From: Acinetobacter gandensis
GTDB taxonomy: Bacteria; Pseudomonadota; Gammaproteobacteria; Pseudomonadales; Moraxellaceae
Direction: 5' to 3'
NCBI RefSeq assembly: GCF_001678755.1
Contig: NZ_LZDS01000023.1
Coordinates: forward strand, 1-64,000
Length of the DNA: 64,000 bases
Numbering within the stretch: position 1 is the first letter of the stretch; every line of letters begins with the position of its first letter. The notes beneath the pieces were generated by a model that was not told the DNA's origin, did not search any database, and saw nothing but the letters and a program-made list of their open reading frames with translations. Below, one piece after another: positions 54,457 through 64,000 of the stretch. Made by a program: the position numbers and the translations under genes.

Positions 54457-55866
54457 TTAACGTTTAAATTTCTTCTCTGCTTTCTTAAACTTCTGAACAT
54501 AGCGACGTTTACGCGCTGCCGTACGTTCATCCATTTGAGACTTACGACCTTCAAATGGGTTATCTGAAGTTTTAAATTCGATGCGTACTGGTGTACCTTC
54601 AAGTTTATACACTTTACGGAATACGTTTTCTAAATAACGACGATAATCCGCGGGCGTTTTATCAACTTTGTTACCGTGTACAACAATCGTTGGTGGGTTT
54701 TGTCCACCCATGTGAGCATAACGCATTTTAATACGACGACCACCTACCATTGGTGGTTGATGCGCTTCAGTTGCATCATTCAAAATTTGCGTAATCTTCG
54801 CAGGCGACACTTTCAAGTGTGAAGAATCATAAGCACGGTGAATTGATGGGTAAAGATCACCTACACCAGTACCATGCAATGCAGAAATTAAGTGAATTTT
54901 TGCCCATGGAATAAAGTCAAAACGACGATCAACATCTAACTTACATTGTTTACGATCATATTCAGACATGTTGTCCCATTTGTTGATCGCAATTACCATG
55001 GCACGCCCTGCTTCCAGTGCATAACCAATCAAATGTAAATCTTGCTCAACAATACCATCACGCGCATCCACTACAATCACAACAACATGGGCATCTTTCA
55101 TCGCTTGTAAAGTTTTCACAATTGAGAATTTCTCAATCATTTCATCAACTTTACCCTTACGACGCACACCTGCTGTGTCAATTAAAGTGTACTTACGACC
55201 GTCACGTTCAAACGGAATATAAATCGAGTCACGTGTTGTACCCGGTTGGTCAAATGCGACCACACGGTCTTCGCCTAGCAAGCGGTTTACTAGGGTAGAT
55301 TTACCCACGTTTGGACGACCAATGACAGCTAAACGTAAGCCTGTATCTTGGTCATGTAAATCTGGATTTTCATCTTCAGGGACATCAGCCAATACTTCTT
55401 CAAGCATTTGCTGTACACCACGACCATGACTTGCTGCAACTTGTAAAGGCTCGCCCATACCAAGTTTAAAGAATTCAACCAAAGCAGCTTCAGCGTGTAC
55501 GCCATCTACTTTGTTGGCAACCAAAAATACTTTTTTACCTAAAGTACGTAAGTCACGCGCAATTTGTTCATCAGATGCTAAAAGACCTGCACGTGCATCG
55601 ACAACAAAAACAATGATGTCTGCTTCATGGATTGCAGTTTTTGACTGTTCTGCCATGTATGAATCGATACCACCTTCAGCTTCACCAATACCACCAGTAT
55701 CGACAACAATGAAGGATTTATTTTGATAGGTCGCATCACCATATTTACGGTCACGAGTCAGACCGGCAAAATCAGCAACGAGAGCATCACGGCTCTTGGT
55801 AATCTGGTTAAATAACGTTGATTTTCCGACGTTCGGACGACCAATGAGCGCAATTACGGGTTTCAT
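54457..55866 (-). CDS. der: GTPase Der (EngA)
   Basis: 469-residue essential ribosome-assembly GTPase with two tandem GTPase domains: first G1 [12 protein letters not shown] and DTGGIGE, second G1 [12 protein letters not shown], then [10 protein letters not shown] and NKWD. A C-terminal KH-like domain follows ([25 protein letters not shown]). It ends in a basic tail ([23 protein letters not shown]). A terminator separates it from bamB upstream, so it seems to be transcribed on its own. Confidence 0.97.
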   Translation of the reverse strand: MKPVIALIGRPNVGKSTLFNQITKSRDALVADFAGLTRDRKYGDATYQNKSFIVVDTGGIGEAEGGIDSYMAEQSKTAIHEADIIVFVVDARAGLLASDEQIARDLRTLGKKVFLVANKVDGVHAEAALVEFFKLGMGEPLQVAASHGRGVQQMLEEVLADVPEDENPDLHDQDTGLRLAVIGRPNVGKSTLVNRLLGEDRVVAFDQPGTTRDSIYIPFERDGRKYTLIDTAGVRRKGKVDEMIEKFSIVKTLQAMKDAHVVVIVVDARDGIVEQDLHLIGYALEAGRAMVIAINKWDNMSEYDRKQCKLDVDRRFDFIPWAKIHLISALHGTGVGDLYPSIHRAYDSSHLKVSPAKITQILNDATEAHQPPMVGGRRIKMRYAHMGGQNPPTIVVHGNKVDKTPADYRRYLENVFRKVYKLEGTPVRIEFKTSDNPFEGRKSQMDERTAARKRRYVQKFKKAEKKFKR

Positions 55867-55954
55867 AGATTAACCTTTATTCCAGATCAGCCAGTTAGGT
55901 CTGGTCTGAACATCAGAAAGCTTAGGAAGAATGGAATTAGGATAAATGCCTAAA

Positions 55955-55994
55955 ATAAATAAAAAACACGGGGCATTGACTGTTCAATCCCCCG
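55955..55994 (-). terminator. Terminator between bamB and der
   Basis: On the minus strand CGGGG-ATTGA and TCAAT-CCCCG pair with one internal mismatch around a 4-base loop (55969-55994), followed by TGTTTTTTATTT. It should end the ndk-to-bamB transcript. Confidence 0.82.
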
Positions 55995-56041
55995 CGTTCA
56001 AAAATACGGTTTGGCTTATTTTAACATAAGCCGCAGAAAAA

Positions 56042-57187
56042 TTAACGATTCTGCCAAATGCTTAATGCACCCTTACGTGTAGAGACATAAAGTTGATTGT
56101 CAACCACACGTAATGTACGAACTTCACCACTGGTTTTAGAGCGTCCAACCAACTCACCTGTCGCAGGATTTAATAAGTGCAAGACACCATCTAAATCGCC
56201 AACCACAAGGTCTTGACCAAGCATCACAGGGTTACTCAAATTACGATTAAGTAATTGGTCATTTTCCCACAATTTTTGACCCGATGTAATTTCGTAAGCC
56301 ACAATTTTACCATCAGTCTGAGCAACGAACACGCCATTACCAACAACTTCTGGGCGTTGAATACTGCTTGCGTCATTACTCCAAATAACTTGCTGGGTTG
56401 CCAAGTCTAATGCAGTCACTTGACCTTGATAGCTTGTAGTAATTAAGAATTGACCAGCAACAGTCGGTTCACCATCAATATCAATTAGACGTTGAATATC
56501 AGAACGACCATCGGACACTGCAACACGACGTTGTAATTTTGGCACACCGCTAATTGCATCAATCACATAGATATATGCATTTGATGAAGCAATTAAAATA
56601 TTACGTGCATCAAGTGCAACTGGTGCCGCCATGCCACGTAAGCTAAATTGCACGTTTGGCAAACTGTAAGTCCAAGTTTGGTGACCTGTCGCAACTTCAT
56701 TCGCGTAAACAGTGCCATCATTGGTCACAGAAATAACACGACCCGCTTGAATAAGTGATGGTGAAAGTAGCGCACCTGTTAATTGTACAACCCACTTTTG
56801 CTCACCTGTTGCTTGATCTAAAGCGAACAGTTGACCTTTGGCATTCCCGACCACAACAATGCCATCAGCTGCTTCTACGCCAGCAGTTAAGCCAGATTTA
56901 GAAACTTTTTTCTGCCACAGACGCTGTTTGCCATTAAATGCTTCAACTTCACCGTTTGGATTTACGGTAAAAACGACACCTTGATCAACATCCATACGTA
57001 AACGCAGTGGATCTGCTTCATCAGTCGACGCAACACTGTTAGAAAATACAGGGACTAAAGTTTTTGCCTGCACTAATTTCGGTAGCGGATTTGGTTTTAC
57101 TTTTTCTACTTTTCCTTTGCTGGCACAACCAGTCAAAGCAAGTGTTAAAACTGTCAGCGCACAGGTAATTTTGTATTTTCTATTCAT
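56042..57187 (-). CDS. bamB: Outer membrane protein assembly factor BamB
   Basis: 381-residue lipoprotein of the Bam complex. The signal peptide ends in lipobox LTGC (Cys21). The mature protein is an eight-bladed beta-propeller of PQQ-like repeats (GQLFALDQATGEQKWVVQL, GTVYANEVATGHQTWTYSL, GQVTALDLATQQVIWSND, GKIVAYEITSGQKLWEND, GVLHLLNPATGELVGRS). Its start overlaps the yfgM stop by four bases. Confidence 0.95.
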   Translation of the reverse strand: MNRKYKITCALTVLTLALTGCASKGKVEKVKPNPLPKLVQAKTLVPVFSNSVASTDEADPLRLRMDVDQGVVFTVNPNGEVEAFNGKQRLWQKKVSKSGLTAGVEAADGIVVVGNAKGQLFALDQATGEQKWVVQLTGALLSPSLIQAGRVISVTNDGTVYANEVATGHQTWTYSLPNVQFSLRGMAAPVALDARNILIASSNAYIYVIDAISGVPKLQRRVAVSDGRSDIQRLIDIDGEPTVAGQFLITTSYQGQVTALDLATQQVIWSNDASSIQRPEVVGNGVFVAQTDGKIVAYEITSGQKLWENDQLLNRNLSNPVMLGQDLVVGDLDGVLHLLNPATGELVGRSKTSGEVRTLRVVDNQLYVSTRKGALSIWQNR

Positions 57188-57882
57188 TCAGTTGCTTCCA
57201 CTTGTGTATCTATAATTGGACGTTCAATTTCAGGATCATCAACTAAAACGCCTACACTTTCGAGTTTAATTTGTAAAATTTGACGTTCTTCTTGACGTTC
57301 AACCAAAGCATCCCATGCACTTTGGTAAACTTTTTTTGCATTTTCGATATCATTTTTTGCAACATAAATGTCGCCGCGAGCTTCATCAGCTGTCGCTGTA
57401 AATGCAGGTTCTTTTACAGCCTCTAATGTTTTTAAAGCTTCATCATATTTCTTTTGAGCCAATTGCGCATAAGCTAAACGCAATTTAACCAATTGAATTA
57501 AGCCTGCATCATCAACTTTAGAGTTTTCAACTTTCTTCAAAGCTTTTTCAGCATTTGCATAATCAGCTTTATCATAAGCTAATTTCGCCATAAGCAATTG
57601 AGTTTGAATGGCTTGTGGCGAGTCAGGTGCTTCTTTCACAATTTTGTCTGCAGTAGCAGAAAGTTGTGTGAACGCATCACCTGTCGCCGTTTGCGCATCA
57701 TCCATCAATTGTTGCACTTTGGCTGTTTGCATTTGCGATTCAGCCAAAGTTTTCTTCTGCCAGTATTCCCATCCGAAAAAGGCAATTAACGCAATTAAAA
57801 TGCCGCTAACAATGGCAGAGCCATATTTTTTAGCAAACGATTTTAAACTATCAAGTTGTGCTTCATCACTCAATGCGCTCAT
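57184..57882 (-). CDS. yfgM: YfgM, ancillary SecYEG/BAM-linked TPR protein
   Basis: 232 residues. A short cytoplasmic N-terminus is followed by one membrane helix (YGSAIVSGILIALIAFFGWEYWQ, about 20-42) and a periplasmic tetratricopeptide region (DKADYANAEKALKKVENSKVDDAGLIQLVKLRLAYAQLAQKKYDEALKTLEAV). In E. coli YfgM binds PpiD at the SecYEG translocon. It lies between hisS and bamB, the conserved order. Confidence 0.92.
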   Translation of the reverse strand: MSALSDEAQLDSLKSFAKKYGSAIVSGILIALIAFFGWEYWQKKTLAESQMQTAKVQQLMDDAQTATGDAFTQLSATADKIVKEAPDSPQAIQTQLLMAKLAYDKADYANAEKALKKVENSKVDDAGLIQLVKLRLAYAQLAQKKYDEALKTLEAVKEPAFTATADEARGDIYVAKNDIENAKKVYQSAWDALVERQEERQILQIKLESVGVLVDDPEIERPIIDTQVEATE

Positions 57883-57912
57883 GAAATTACCCTTTTCCTT
57901 ATGTTATATGGC

Positions 57913-59208
57913 TTATTTTGAAGAAATTTTTTCGATGATGAATGTAACAAATTCTGCCACATTTACTTCATGCTGTTCAGCAATAGCAAGCTCTTTCACC
58001 AAAACTTGACTCGCTGCTTGTTCACGTTCACCAAAGATCACCGCAAATAAAGCACCCGCTTGGTCTGCTTTTTTCATTTGTGATTTCATTGAACCTTGCG
58101 AACCAACTTTGAGGCGAATATTACTACCAGCTGCTTCAAGCTGGTCACGGATCTGTTCTGCAAGCACTAATGCTTTACCTTGTGTTACAGGATCAGATAC
58201 CAAGAACAATTCACAGTCACGTACTGGCGTATTGTCTTCAACTTGCTCTAAAAGTAAAAGTAATCGCTCCATACCCATCGCAAAGCCAACCGCAGGTACA
58301 GATTGATCTGCTTTACCTTTTAATTGCCCCACTAAACCGTCATAACGACCACCCGCACAGACTGTCCCTTGAGAACCTAAGTGTGTTGTCGTCCATTCAA
58401 AAACGGTTTTGTTGTAGTAATCGAGACCACGAACCAATTTTTGATTAATGACAAAACTTACACCCGCCTCAGTGAGGTACTGTTGCAATTGCGCAAAATG
58501 CGCCAACGTTTCTTCACCCATGAAGTCGTGAAGTTTTGGTGCATTTTCTAGAATGCTCTGAGTTTTCGCATCTTTCGAATCCAAAATACGCAGCGGGTTT
58601 GTAGTCAAACGGCGCTGAGAATCTTCATCTAAATCTGCTTTATGAGATTCTAAGAATTCAACCAATGTAGCACGGTAGTTAGCACGTTCTTCAGACTCAC
58701 CCAAGGTATTGAGTTCAAGCTGAACTTTATCTGCCACACCCATGCGTTTCCACAAACGTGCTGTCATCAGAATCAATTCAGCATCTTGATCCGGAGTTGC
58801 CACACCAAAGGTTTCTACACCAAACTGATGGAACTGACGGTAACGGCCTTTTTGTGGTTTTTCATAACGGAACATTGGGCCAACATACCACACACGCGGT
58901 GTCGCGCCACGAAGCAAGTTATGCTCAAGCATTGCACGTACACAACCAGCAGTCCCTTCTGGACGCAGCGTTAACGATTCTGGAGGATTACCCTTATCCA
59001 AAAAGGTGTACATTTCTTTTTCAACGATGTCTGTTGCATCACCAATTGAACGTTTGAACAGATTTGTTTGCTCAACAATTGGCAAACGAATTTGTTGATA
59101 ACCATAAGCATCCATTAAAGATGCTAAATGTTGTTCAAGACGTCTCCACGCAGGCGTTTGCGTCGGGAGAATATCGTTAAAACCTTTAATTGCGACAATT
59201 GAACTCAT
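57913..59208 (-). CDS. hisS: Histidyl-tRNA synthetase
   Basis: 431-residue class II enzyme. [25 protein letters not shown] is the N-terminus, then motif 2 ([22 protein letters not shown]), the HisRS signatures [15 protein letters not shown] and GGRYDGL, and motif 3 [13 protein letters not shown]. The C-terminal anticodon-binding domain is at about 330-431. It starts three bases after ispG. Confidence 0.97.
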   Translation of the reverse strand: MSSIVAIKGFNDILPTQTPAWRRLEQHLASLMDAYGYQQIRLPIVEQTNLFKRSIGDATDIVEKEMYTFLDKGNPPESLTLRPEGTAGCVRAMLEHNLLRGATPRVWYVGPMFRYEKPQKGRYRQFHQFGVETFGVATPDQDAELILMTARLWKRMGVADKVQLELNTLGESEERANYRATLVEFLESHKADLDEDSQRRLTTNPLRILDSKDAKTQSILENAPKLHDFMGEETLAHFAQLQQYLTEAGVSFVINQKLVRGLDYYNKTVFEWTTTHLGSQGTVCAGGRYDGLVGQLKGKADQSVPAVGFAMGMERLLLLLEQVEDNTPVRDCELFLVSDPVTQGKALVLAEQIRDQLEAAGSNIRLKVGSQGSMKSQMKKADQAGALFAVIFGEREQAASQVLVKELAIAEQHEVNVAEFVTFIIEKISSK

Positions 59209-59211
59209 GAT

Positions 59212-60333
59212 CTACTCAGAAAAACTTGTGCGAATAATCTCTTTTGCTTTAGCGTCTTCAATATCGCTAACACGTTGACGAACCATCGCTTCGATTTCGT
59301 CAACCAACTGATTTGTGTCAATTAAATGGCTCTTTTCACCATTACGATACACCAGTGAACGTGGACTTGCACCTACTACACCGATATCCGCTTCTTTGGC
59401 TTCACCTGGACCATTCACTTTACAGCCAATCACAGATACATCCATCGGAACACGAACATCTTCAAGACGCTCTTCCAATGTTTGCATCACTTTAATCACG
59501 TTAAATTCTTGACGTGAACAGCTCGGGCAAGCAATAAAATTGATGCCGTTTGAGCGTAGCCCCAATGATTTTAGAATATCAAAACCAATTTTAATTTCTT
59601 CTTCAGGCTCTGCTGCTAATGAAATACGCATGGTGTCACCAATGCCTTCCATCAACAAACCACCTAAAGCGATCGCAGACTTGACTGAACCTGTACGGTA
59701 AACACCCGCTTCTGTCACACCCAAATGTAATGGATTATCAATTTGTGCAGACAATAAACGATAGGCATCCATAGTTAAAAACACATTTGATGCTTTTACA
59801 GATACTTTAAATTCATGGAAATTTAAGCGATCTAAAATATCAATATGGCGCATTGCAGATTCAAGTAGCGCTTGACCTGTCGGCTCACCATATTTCTTTT
59901 GAATGTCTTTTTCTAAAGAACCGGCATTTACACCAATACGCATCGAAATGTCATTGTGTTTTGCAGCGGCAACCACTTCACGAATTTTTGCTTCAGAACC
60001 AATATTGCCGGGGTTGATACGTAAACAATCTGCACCTAGATCTGCAACACGTAATGCAATTTTATAATCAAAATGAATGTCCGCAACGAGTGGTACTTGC
60101 ACACGCTTACGAATTTCACCAAATGCTTCGGCCGCTTCCATACTTGGCACAGAAACACGCATGATATCTGCACCCACGTCAACACAACGTTGAATCTGAG
60201 CAACAGTCGCATCTACATCACAGGTTTCTGTGTTGGTCATACTTTGAATGCTGATCGGCGCATCACCACCGACATAGACCGAGCCAACTTTTATTTTACG
60301 TGTTGGACGGCGTTTAATTGGATTTTCAATCAT
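59212..60333 (-). CDS. ispG: 4-hydroxy-3-methylbut-2-en-1-yl diphosphate synthase IspG
   Basis: Penultimate enzyme of the MEP isoprenoid pathway. 373 residues: a TIM-barrel N-terminal domain ([40 protein letters not shown]) and a C-terminal 4Fe-4S domain with Cys ligands in [14 protein letters not shown] and [18 protein letters not shown]. The nearby iscX belongs to Fe-S assembly, though a separate operon. Confidence 0.97.
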   Translation of the reverse strand: MIENPIKRRPTRKIKVGSVYVGGDAPISIQSMTNTETCDVDATVAQIQRCVDVGADIMRVSVPSMEAAEAFGEIRKRVQVPLVADIHFDYKIALRVADLGADCLRINPGNIGSEAKIREVVAAAKHNDISMRIGVNAGSLEKDIQKKYGEPTGQALLESAMRHIDILDRLNFHEFKVSVKASNVFLTMDAYRLLSAQIDNPLHLGVTEAGVYRTGSVKSAIALGGLLMEGIGDTMRISLAAEPEEEIKIGFDILKSLGLRSNGINFIACPSCSRQEFNVIKVMQTLEERLEDVRVPMDVSVIGCKVNGPGEAKEADIGVVGASPRSLVYRNGEKSHLIDTNQLVDEIEAMVRQRVSDIEDAKAKEIIRTSFSE

Positions 60334-60356
60334 GATTCAGTCTGCTCTGCTGTCCC

Positions 60357-61148
60357 TTAACGTGATAAACGGAATTCTGCTTTGCCGTTTACAGTGTATG
60401 GTGACAATGAAATACTTTCATTATTTAAACTTAATGACACCGCTGTAGCGTCATCCAAACGGATTTGGAATGGTGTTTCACCATTTAAATTTAAAGTCGA
60501 AGCCTGACGACCTGTCGCAAGTACTTTACCTGTCGAATCTACAATATGAACCGAGGTAGGACGATTAAAAGTTAAAGTTAACTGATCGCCTGACACTGCA
60601 GAACCACCATCCATATTTAAGACTTGAACTTCTGAGCTTGCATCTTGCGCTACAGCATCATCATTACTGCTATCCGATGACATCCCTTGCACAGCAGCCA
60701 CAATTAGTCCAATCACGACTAGCACTGCCAATGCAATTAAGCCGCGCTTTAACCATTTGCGGTTGCGGTCACGATTAGAACCCGGCAATTTACCCATAAT
60801 TTTAATCGGTGAATTGTTGAGTGCATGGTTCGGCAATAAACCCGTATCGTTGGCATAAATATCATCAAAACGCTGAATGATATTGGTCGCATCTACTTTC
60901 AAATATTTTGCATAGGTCCGGTAGTAACCTTTGATAAAGGTTGCTTCTGGCAAAGACTTATAGTCGTCCTGCTCAAGTGCGGTCAACGTTTTAATTGGAA
61001 TATTGAGTTCTGACGAAACAGCGTCAAGTTCCAGCTTTTGTGTAATACGTACTTGACGTAAATACTCACCCGGGCGCTGTACATTTCCTAATGCATTTGG
61101 AGCGACGCTCGAACCATTCGATTGCGGTGAATTAGGATTTACTTCCAT
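60357..61148 (-). CDS. rodZ: Cytoskeletal cell-shape protein RodZ
   Basis: 263 residues. A Cro-like helix-turn-helix at the N-terminus (GEYLRQVRITQKLELDAVSSELNIPIKTLTALEQDDYKSLPEATFIKGYYRTYAKYL) binds MreB rather than DNA. A basic segment precedes one membrane helix (GLIALAVLVVIGLIVAAVQG). The periplasmic part carries the DUF4115-type beta domain (LTFNRPTSVHIVDSTGKVLATG ... TPFQIRLDDATAVSLSLN). Its start overlaps the pilF stop by 10 bases. Confidence 0.93.
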   Translation of the reverse strand: MEVNPNSPQSNGSSVAPNALGNVQRPGEYLRQVRITQKLELDAVSSELNIPIKTLTALEQDDYKSLPEATFIKGYYRTYAKYLKVDATNIIQRFDDIYANDTGLLPNHALNNSPIKIMGKLPGSNRDRNRKWLKRGLIALAVLVVIGLIVAAVQGMSSDSSNDDAVAQDASSEVQVLNMDGGSAVSGDQLTLTFNRPTSVHIVDSTGKVLATGRQASTLNLNGETPFQIRLDDATAVSLSLNNESISLSPYTVNGKAEFRLSR

Positions 61149-61942
61149 ACGGCCTCAGTACTGTACTGTAATTGCAAATAGCGTTGGTATTCAGGACTTT
61201 CTGGGAACAAAGCACGCATCTGGTTCACCAGTACCTGCATACCCAAATTGTCGCCATTGGCACGAGCTGTGCGAATGCCAATCCAAAGTGCGCGAGCACC
61301 TTGGTTTTTCTGACCCACTGCACGAACAAATTGTTCATACATTTGTGTTGCAGCAGGGAATTGCTGATTCAAATAAAAAATTTCAGACAACTCTAACATT
61401 GAAACATAAGAATCACGATTAGCCTGTAAAGCTTGTTTGAATGATTTTTCAGCATTCGCTACATCGCCCACTTTCAGGTAAATACGACCTAAATTTTCCA
61501 ATGCTTTGAAGCGTTGCTCATAGCCAAGTGTAGACCCAGCAATCGACAACTGTTCAATCGCGTCATTATAGCGCTCAACTTGATATAAGTACGTACCGTA
61601 GTTGTTACGTGCTTGCGAATTTTTTGAGTCAGATGAGATCGCCCGCTTAAAATAACTGTCTGCTTTTTCTAGATTCTCTTTACTGCCTTCTTGTTGCAGC
61701 AAGACACCCATCATCATATTGGCCTGTGAATCACGTGAATTCACTTCTAATGCTTGGTCTAGGGCACGCTTTGCAGCATCCAAGTCACCAGATTTTAGAT
61801 GTTCAACAGCCAATTGAGTTCGAATCTTTACAGCTTTTTCCGGGTCTTTCTTACCCACGTCAGGAGTTTGACACGCACTTAATGCTAAAACCGATGCACA
61901 TAAAGATGAAACGAAAGCAAACTTATAGGTTAACTTCTTCAA
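61139..61942 (-). CDS. pilF: Type IV pilus biogenesis lipoprotein PilF/PilW
   Basis: 267-residue outer-membrane pilotin. Signal peptide with lipobox LSAC, Cys about residue 24. About six TPR units follow (AVEHLKSGDLDAAKRALDQALEVNSRDSQANMMMGVLLQQ; ARNNYGTYLYQVERYNDAIEQLSIAG; NLGRIYLKVGDVANAEKSFKQALQANR). It places the PilQ secretin for twitching motility and DNA uptake. The rlmN-pilF-rodZ order is typical of Pseudomonas and Acinetobacter and differs from Enterobacteria, where pilF is absent here. Confidence 0.93.
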   Translation of the reverse strand: MKKLTYKFAFVSSLCASVLALSACQTPDVGKKDPEKAVKIRTQLAVEHLKSGDLDAAKRALDQALEVNSRDSQANMMMGVLLQQEGSKENLEKADSYFKRAISSDSKNSQARNNYGTYLYQVERYNDAIEQLSIAGSTLGYEQRFKALENLGRIYLKVGDVANAEKSFKQALQANRDSYVSMLELSEIFYLNQQFPAATQMYEQFVRAVGQKNQGARALWIGIRTARANGDNLGMQVLVNQMRALFPESPEYQRYLQLQYSTEAVWK

Positions 61943-61957
61943 TTGGCTGCCTCTTTA

Positions 61958-63193
61958 TTATCCTTGTGAGCGCAGAATCTCATTTTGCTGCGCAACTTTC
62001 TTTTTCCATTGCTCCGCACGACGTGTACGGTCAGCAACTTGCCCCACTAATTGTCCACACGCAGCATCAATATCATCACCACGTGTCTGACGAATCGTAC
62101 ACACAAAACCGGCATCAGACAAAGTTTTTTGGAAAGAAATAATACGGTTACGGCTTGAACGACCGTATGGTGCGTGCGGGAACGGGTTAAATGGAATTAA
62201 ATTAATTTTGCTTGGTAAATTTTTCAACAGCTTTAACATTTGCTGAGCATGTTCAGGATGATCGTTCACACCATCCAACATAACATACTCAATGGTCACG
62301 TGTTTACGTGAACTTTCATTGCCGTCTTTGGCAATATAACGCTGACATGCCGCAATCAATTGCTCTAATGGATATTTCTTATTAATTGGAACAAGTTCGT
62401 TACGTAATTCGTCATTTGGTGCATGTAGGGAAATTGCCAAAGCCACATCAATATCTTGCGCCAATTGATCAATCTTAGGCACCACACCTGAAGTTGACAA
62501 CGTTACACGACGTTTAGACATGCCGTATGCAAAATCATCCAACATGATGCGCATCGAGTTTAATACCGCATCATAGTTTAGCAATGGCTCACCCATGCCC
62601 ATCATCACGACGTTGGTCACAGAACGTTCACGATCAGCTACAGGGACATCTTCCATATAAGAATAGTTTGCCATCCACAACTGACCAATGATTTCAGCTT
62701 GGCTTAAATCTCGTTGGAAACCTTGTTTACCTGTAGAGCAGAATGAACAATCCAGTGCACAACCGACTTGTGAAGAAATACACAAAGTTTTACGTGCCCC
62801 AGTTTTATCTTCAGCAGGAATAAGTACTGTTTCAACCAATGAGCCCGCGCCATCGCCAACGCGGAACACCCATTTACGGGTACCATCTTTAGAATAATTT
62901 TTATGCACCACTTCAGGCGCTTTAATTTCACAAATTTTTTCCAGTTTTTCACGTAGTTTGCCTGAGATATTGGTCATCTCAGCAAAATCGGTCACAAAAA
63001 ATTGGTGAATCCATTTCATCACCTGTCCTGCACGGAACTTCTTCTCCCCCATTTCGTCGAAGAGTTTTTCCATTTGCGGACGTGACATGCCCAGTAAATT
63101 CACTTTCTCTACAGTATTTTGCTGCGTCGGAGCGGATGGAGATTGTTGCTGTGCATCAGAAACAGCTGATGTAGCGACTACTTCAGTACTCAT
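61958..63193 (-). CDS. rlmN: Dual-specificity RNA methyltransferase RlmN
   Basis: Radical-SAM enzyme that makes m2A2503 in 23S rRNA and m2A37 in some tRNAs. 411 residues. The 4Fe-4S CxxxCxxC cluster is in [20 protein letters not shown]; the second catalytic Cys is in [25 protein letters not shown] and [35 protein letters not shown] are family blocks. The first 30 residues (Gln/Ser/Ala-rich) are an extra extension; a later start would be possible. Confidence 0.96.
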   Translation of the reverse strand: MSTEVVATSAVSDAQQQSPSAPTQQNTVEKVNLLGMSRPQMEKLFDEMGEKKFRAGQVMKWIHQFFVTDFAEMTNISGKLREKLEKICEIKAPEVVHKNYSKDGTRKWVFRVGDGAGSLVETVLIPAEDKTGARKTLCISSQVGCALDCSFCSTGKQGFQRDLSQAEIIGQLWMANYSYMEDVPVADRERSVTNVVMMGMGEPLLNYDAVLNSMRIMLDDFAYGMSKRRVTLSTSGVVPKIDQLAQDIDVALAISLHAPNDELRNELVPINKKYPLEQLIAACQRYIAKDGNESSRKHVTIEYVMLDGVNDHPEHAQQMLKLLKNLPSKINLIPFNPFPHAPYGRSSRNRIISFQKTLSDAGFVCTIRQTRGDDIDAACGQLVGQVADRTRRAEQWKKKVAQQNEILRSQG

Positions 63194-63265
63194 GTGTAAT
63201 TACCTAAACCATGTCTAAAGATAAAAAGGAGATGCTCAGTATTTGAGCGAAGGATTATTCAGGGA

Positions 63266-63306
63266 ATAAAAAAACCAGACAAGCAGTATACCACTTATCT
63301 GGTTTG
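63266..63306 (-). terminator. Terminator after ndk
   Basis: AAACCAGA-c-AAG and CTT-a-TCTGGTTT pair with one mismatch around a loop of about 10 bases; on the minus strand a T7 run follows. It lies between ndk and rlmN, so the two may be only partly co-transcribed. Confidence 0.82.
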
Positions 63307-63317
63307 AATACTTCGAA

Positions 63318-63749
63318 TTAACGAGTACGTGGAGCGATCTCAGTTTGAGCGAAGAAGTAGTTAACTTCACGATCAGCAGATGCTACAGAGTCAGAACCGT
63401 GAGCAGCATTTTCGTCGATGCTTACAGCGAAATCTGCACGAATTGTACCAGGAGCAGCTTCTTTAGGGTTAGTTGCGCCAAGGATTTCACGGTGAGCAAG
63501 AACTGCGTTTTCACCTTCAAGAACTGAAACAACAACTGGACCAGAAGTCATGAATGCAACTAGGTCACCAAAGAAACCACGTTCTTTGTGCTCAGCATAG
63601 AAGCCTTCAGCTTCAGCTTGAGTCAAATGTTTCATTTTAGTTGCAACGATTTGAAGACCAGCTTTTTCAAAACGAGCGAAGATTTCACCGATGTTGTTTT
63701 TAGCAACTGCGTCTGGTTTTACGATAGATAAAGTACGTTCAATAGCCAT
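63318..63749 (-). CDS. ndk: Nucleoside diphosphate kinase
   Basis: 143-residue enzyme that passes phosphate between NTPs and NDPs through a phospho-His. [35 protein letters not shown] is the N-terminal block; the catalytic His117 lies in [20 protein letters not shown]. Length and motifs are standard. Next upstream on the minus strand is iscX. Confidence 0.98.
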   Translation of the reverse strand: MAIERTLSIVKPDAVAKNNIGEIFARFEKAGLQIVATKMKHLTQAEAEGFYAEHKERGFFGDLVAFMTSGPVVVSVLEGENAVLAHREILGATNPKEAAPGTIRADFAVSIDENAAHGSDSVASADREVNYFFAQTEIAPRTR

Positions 63750-63858
63750 GATTGGCTCCTTAAGTCAATTTGACGTGAAAATTTTGCCGCATTATACCGA
63801 ATAATGCGCTATTTTCTGCTTTTGCGTTGCAAAAAAATTGCTTTTTTCGATATAGGGA

Positions 63859-64000
63859 TTAACTTGCTTCGTCAATCCAGGCCATCTGAATTCCTTCTAG
63901 CAGTCCTTCAGTCGACTTTTCTGGGTCATCGCTAAAGTTAGGCAAGGCACAAACCCATGCATGTAGGTCTGTAAAACGAATCCATTGTGGATCAACATCA
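63859..64000 (-). CDS. iscX: IscX (YfhJ), Fe-S assembly protein, C-terminal part
   Basis: The window ends inside this gene; 46 residues are visible. DVDPQWIRFTDLHAWVCALPNFSDDPEKSTEGLLEGIQMAWIDEAS matches the second half of IscX (in E. coli ...[40 protein letters not shown]). IscX binds IscS and iron and tunes Fe-S cluster assembly. Stop TAA at 63861-63859. The start lies right of the window. In many gammaproteobacteria it ends the isc operon, whose other genes would lie to the right. Confidence 0.9.
   Translation of the reverse strand, partial: DVDPQWIRFTDLHAWVCALPNFSDDPEKSTEGLLEGIQMAWIDEAS

Overview
The window looks like a chromosomal core segment of an Acinetobacter species (Moraxellaceae, Gammaproteobacteria). 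The reasons are a low-GC, AT-rich composition, a gigA-gigB type RsbU/STAS pair, a rapZ-npr-yjgA cluster behind pcnB-folK-panB-panC, a free-standing gspE, comEA, and the iscX-ndk-rlmN-pilF-rodZ-ispG-hisS-yfgM-bamB-der run. I see no prophage, insertion sequence, CRISPR array or tRNA. About 60 genes are supported. Most are housekeeping genes in conserved order; the less familiar material lies in short stretches between conserved blocks.

Layout. 1-370: no gene, but two sigma70-like promoters point left out of the window, spaced like an rRNA-type tandem promoter. 371-5500 (+): mlaA, the gigA/gigB phosphatase and anti-anti-sigma pair, a nitrilase-family amidase, an Ohr/OsmC protein, a small exported protein behind a Fur-box-like dyad, and a small lipoprotein. 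5570-8912: gspE (-), then a DUF432-like gene paired with an MscS channel (+). 9001-14773: a large DUF2339-type membrane protein (-) divergent from polA (+). 14911-20019 (-): ppx-accA-tilS-proC-yggT. 20285-22866 (+): trxA, rho, and an alanine-rich lipoprotein built on a 21-bp tandem repeat. 23200-37934: the translation block thrS-infC / rpmI-rplT / pheS-pheT-ihfA (-). In Enterobacteria this is nearly contiguous; here it is split by two blocks holding an MFS exporter, two exported proteins made of TonB C-terminal-like domains, a YqaA-like protein, a GST, a mini-SPFH-like membrane protein, a P-loop kinase, a ParB-like protein and unknowns. 38253-42408: a Rieske/glutamate-synthase-like gene broken by an in-frame TAA, a PLP racemase-fold protein and an FAD sugar-lactone oxidase-like protein. 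42989-44629 (+): an acyl-CoA synthetase. 44738-51439 (-): mazG-comEA, then pcnB-folK-panB-panC-rapZ-npr-yjgA. 51522-54389: an SDR, then two paralogous exported proteins with a common NLDNI...KKCKI tail on either side of an Sfp-type phosphopantetheinyl transferase. 54457-64000 (-): der, then bamB-yfgM-hisS-ispG-rodZ-pilF-rlmN-ndk and the 3' part of iscX.

How parts connect. GigA, GigB and NPr are all in this window; in Acinetobacter baumannii work they have been tied into one stress-signalling network with the nitrogen phosphotransferase system. infC appears to use an ATT start and pcnB a TTG start, both typical of genes whose translation is held low. No complete undescribed multi-gene system is evident. 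The best leads for new biology are the KKCKI-tail paralog pair, the free-standing TonB-C-like proteins, the heptad-repeat lipoprotein and the outward tandem promoters.
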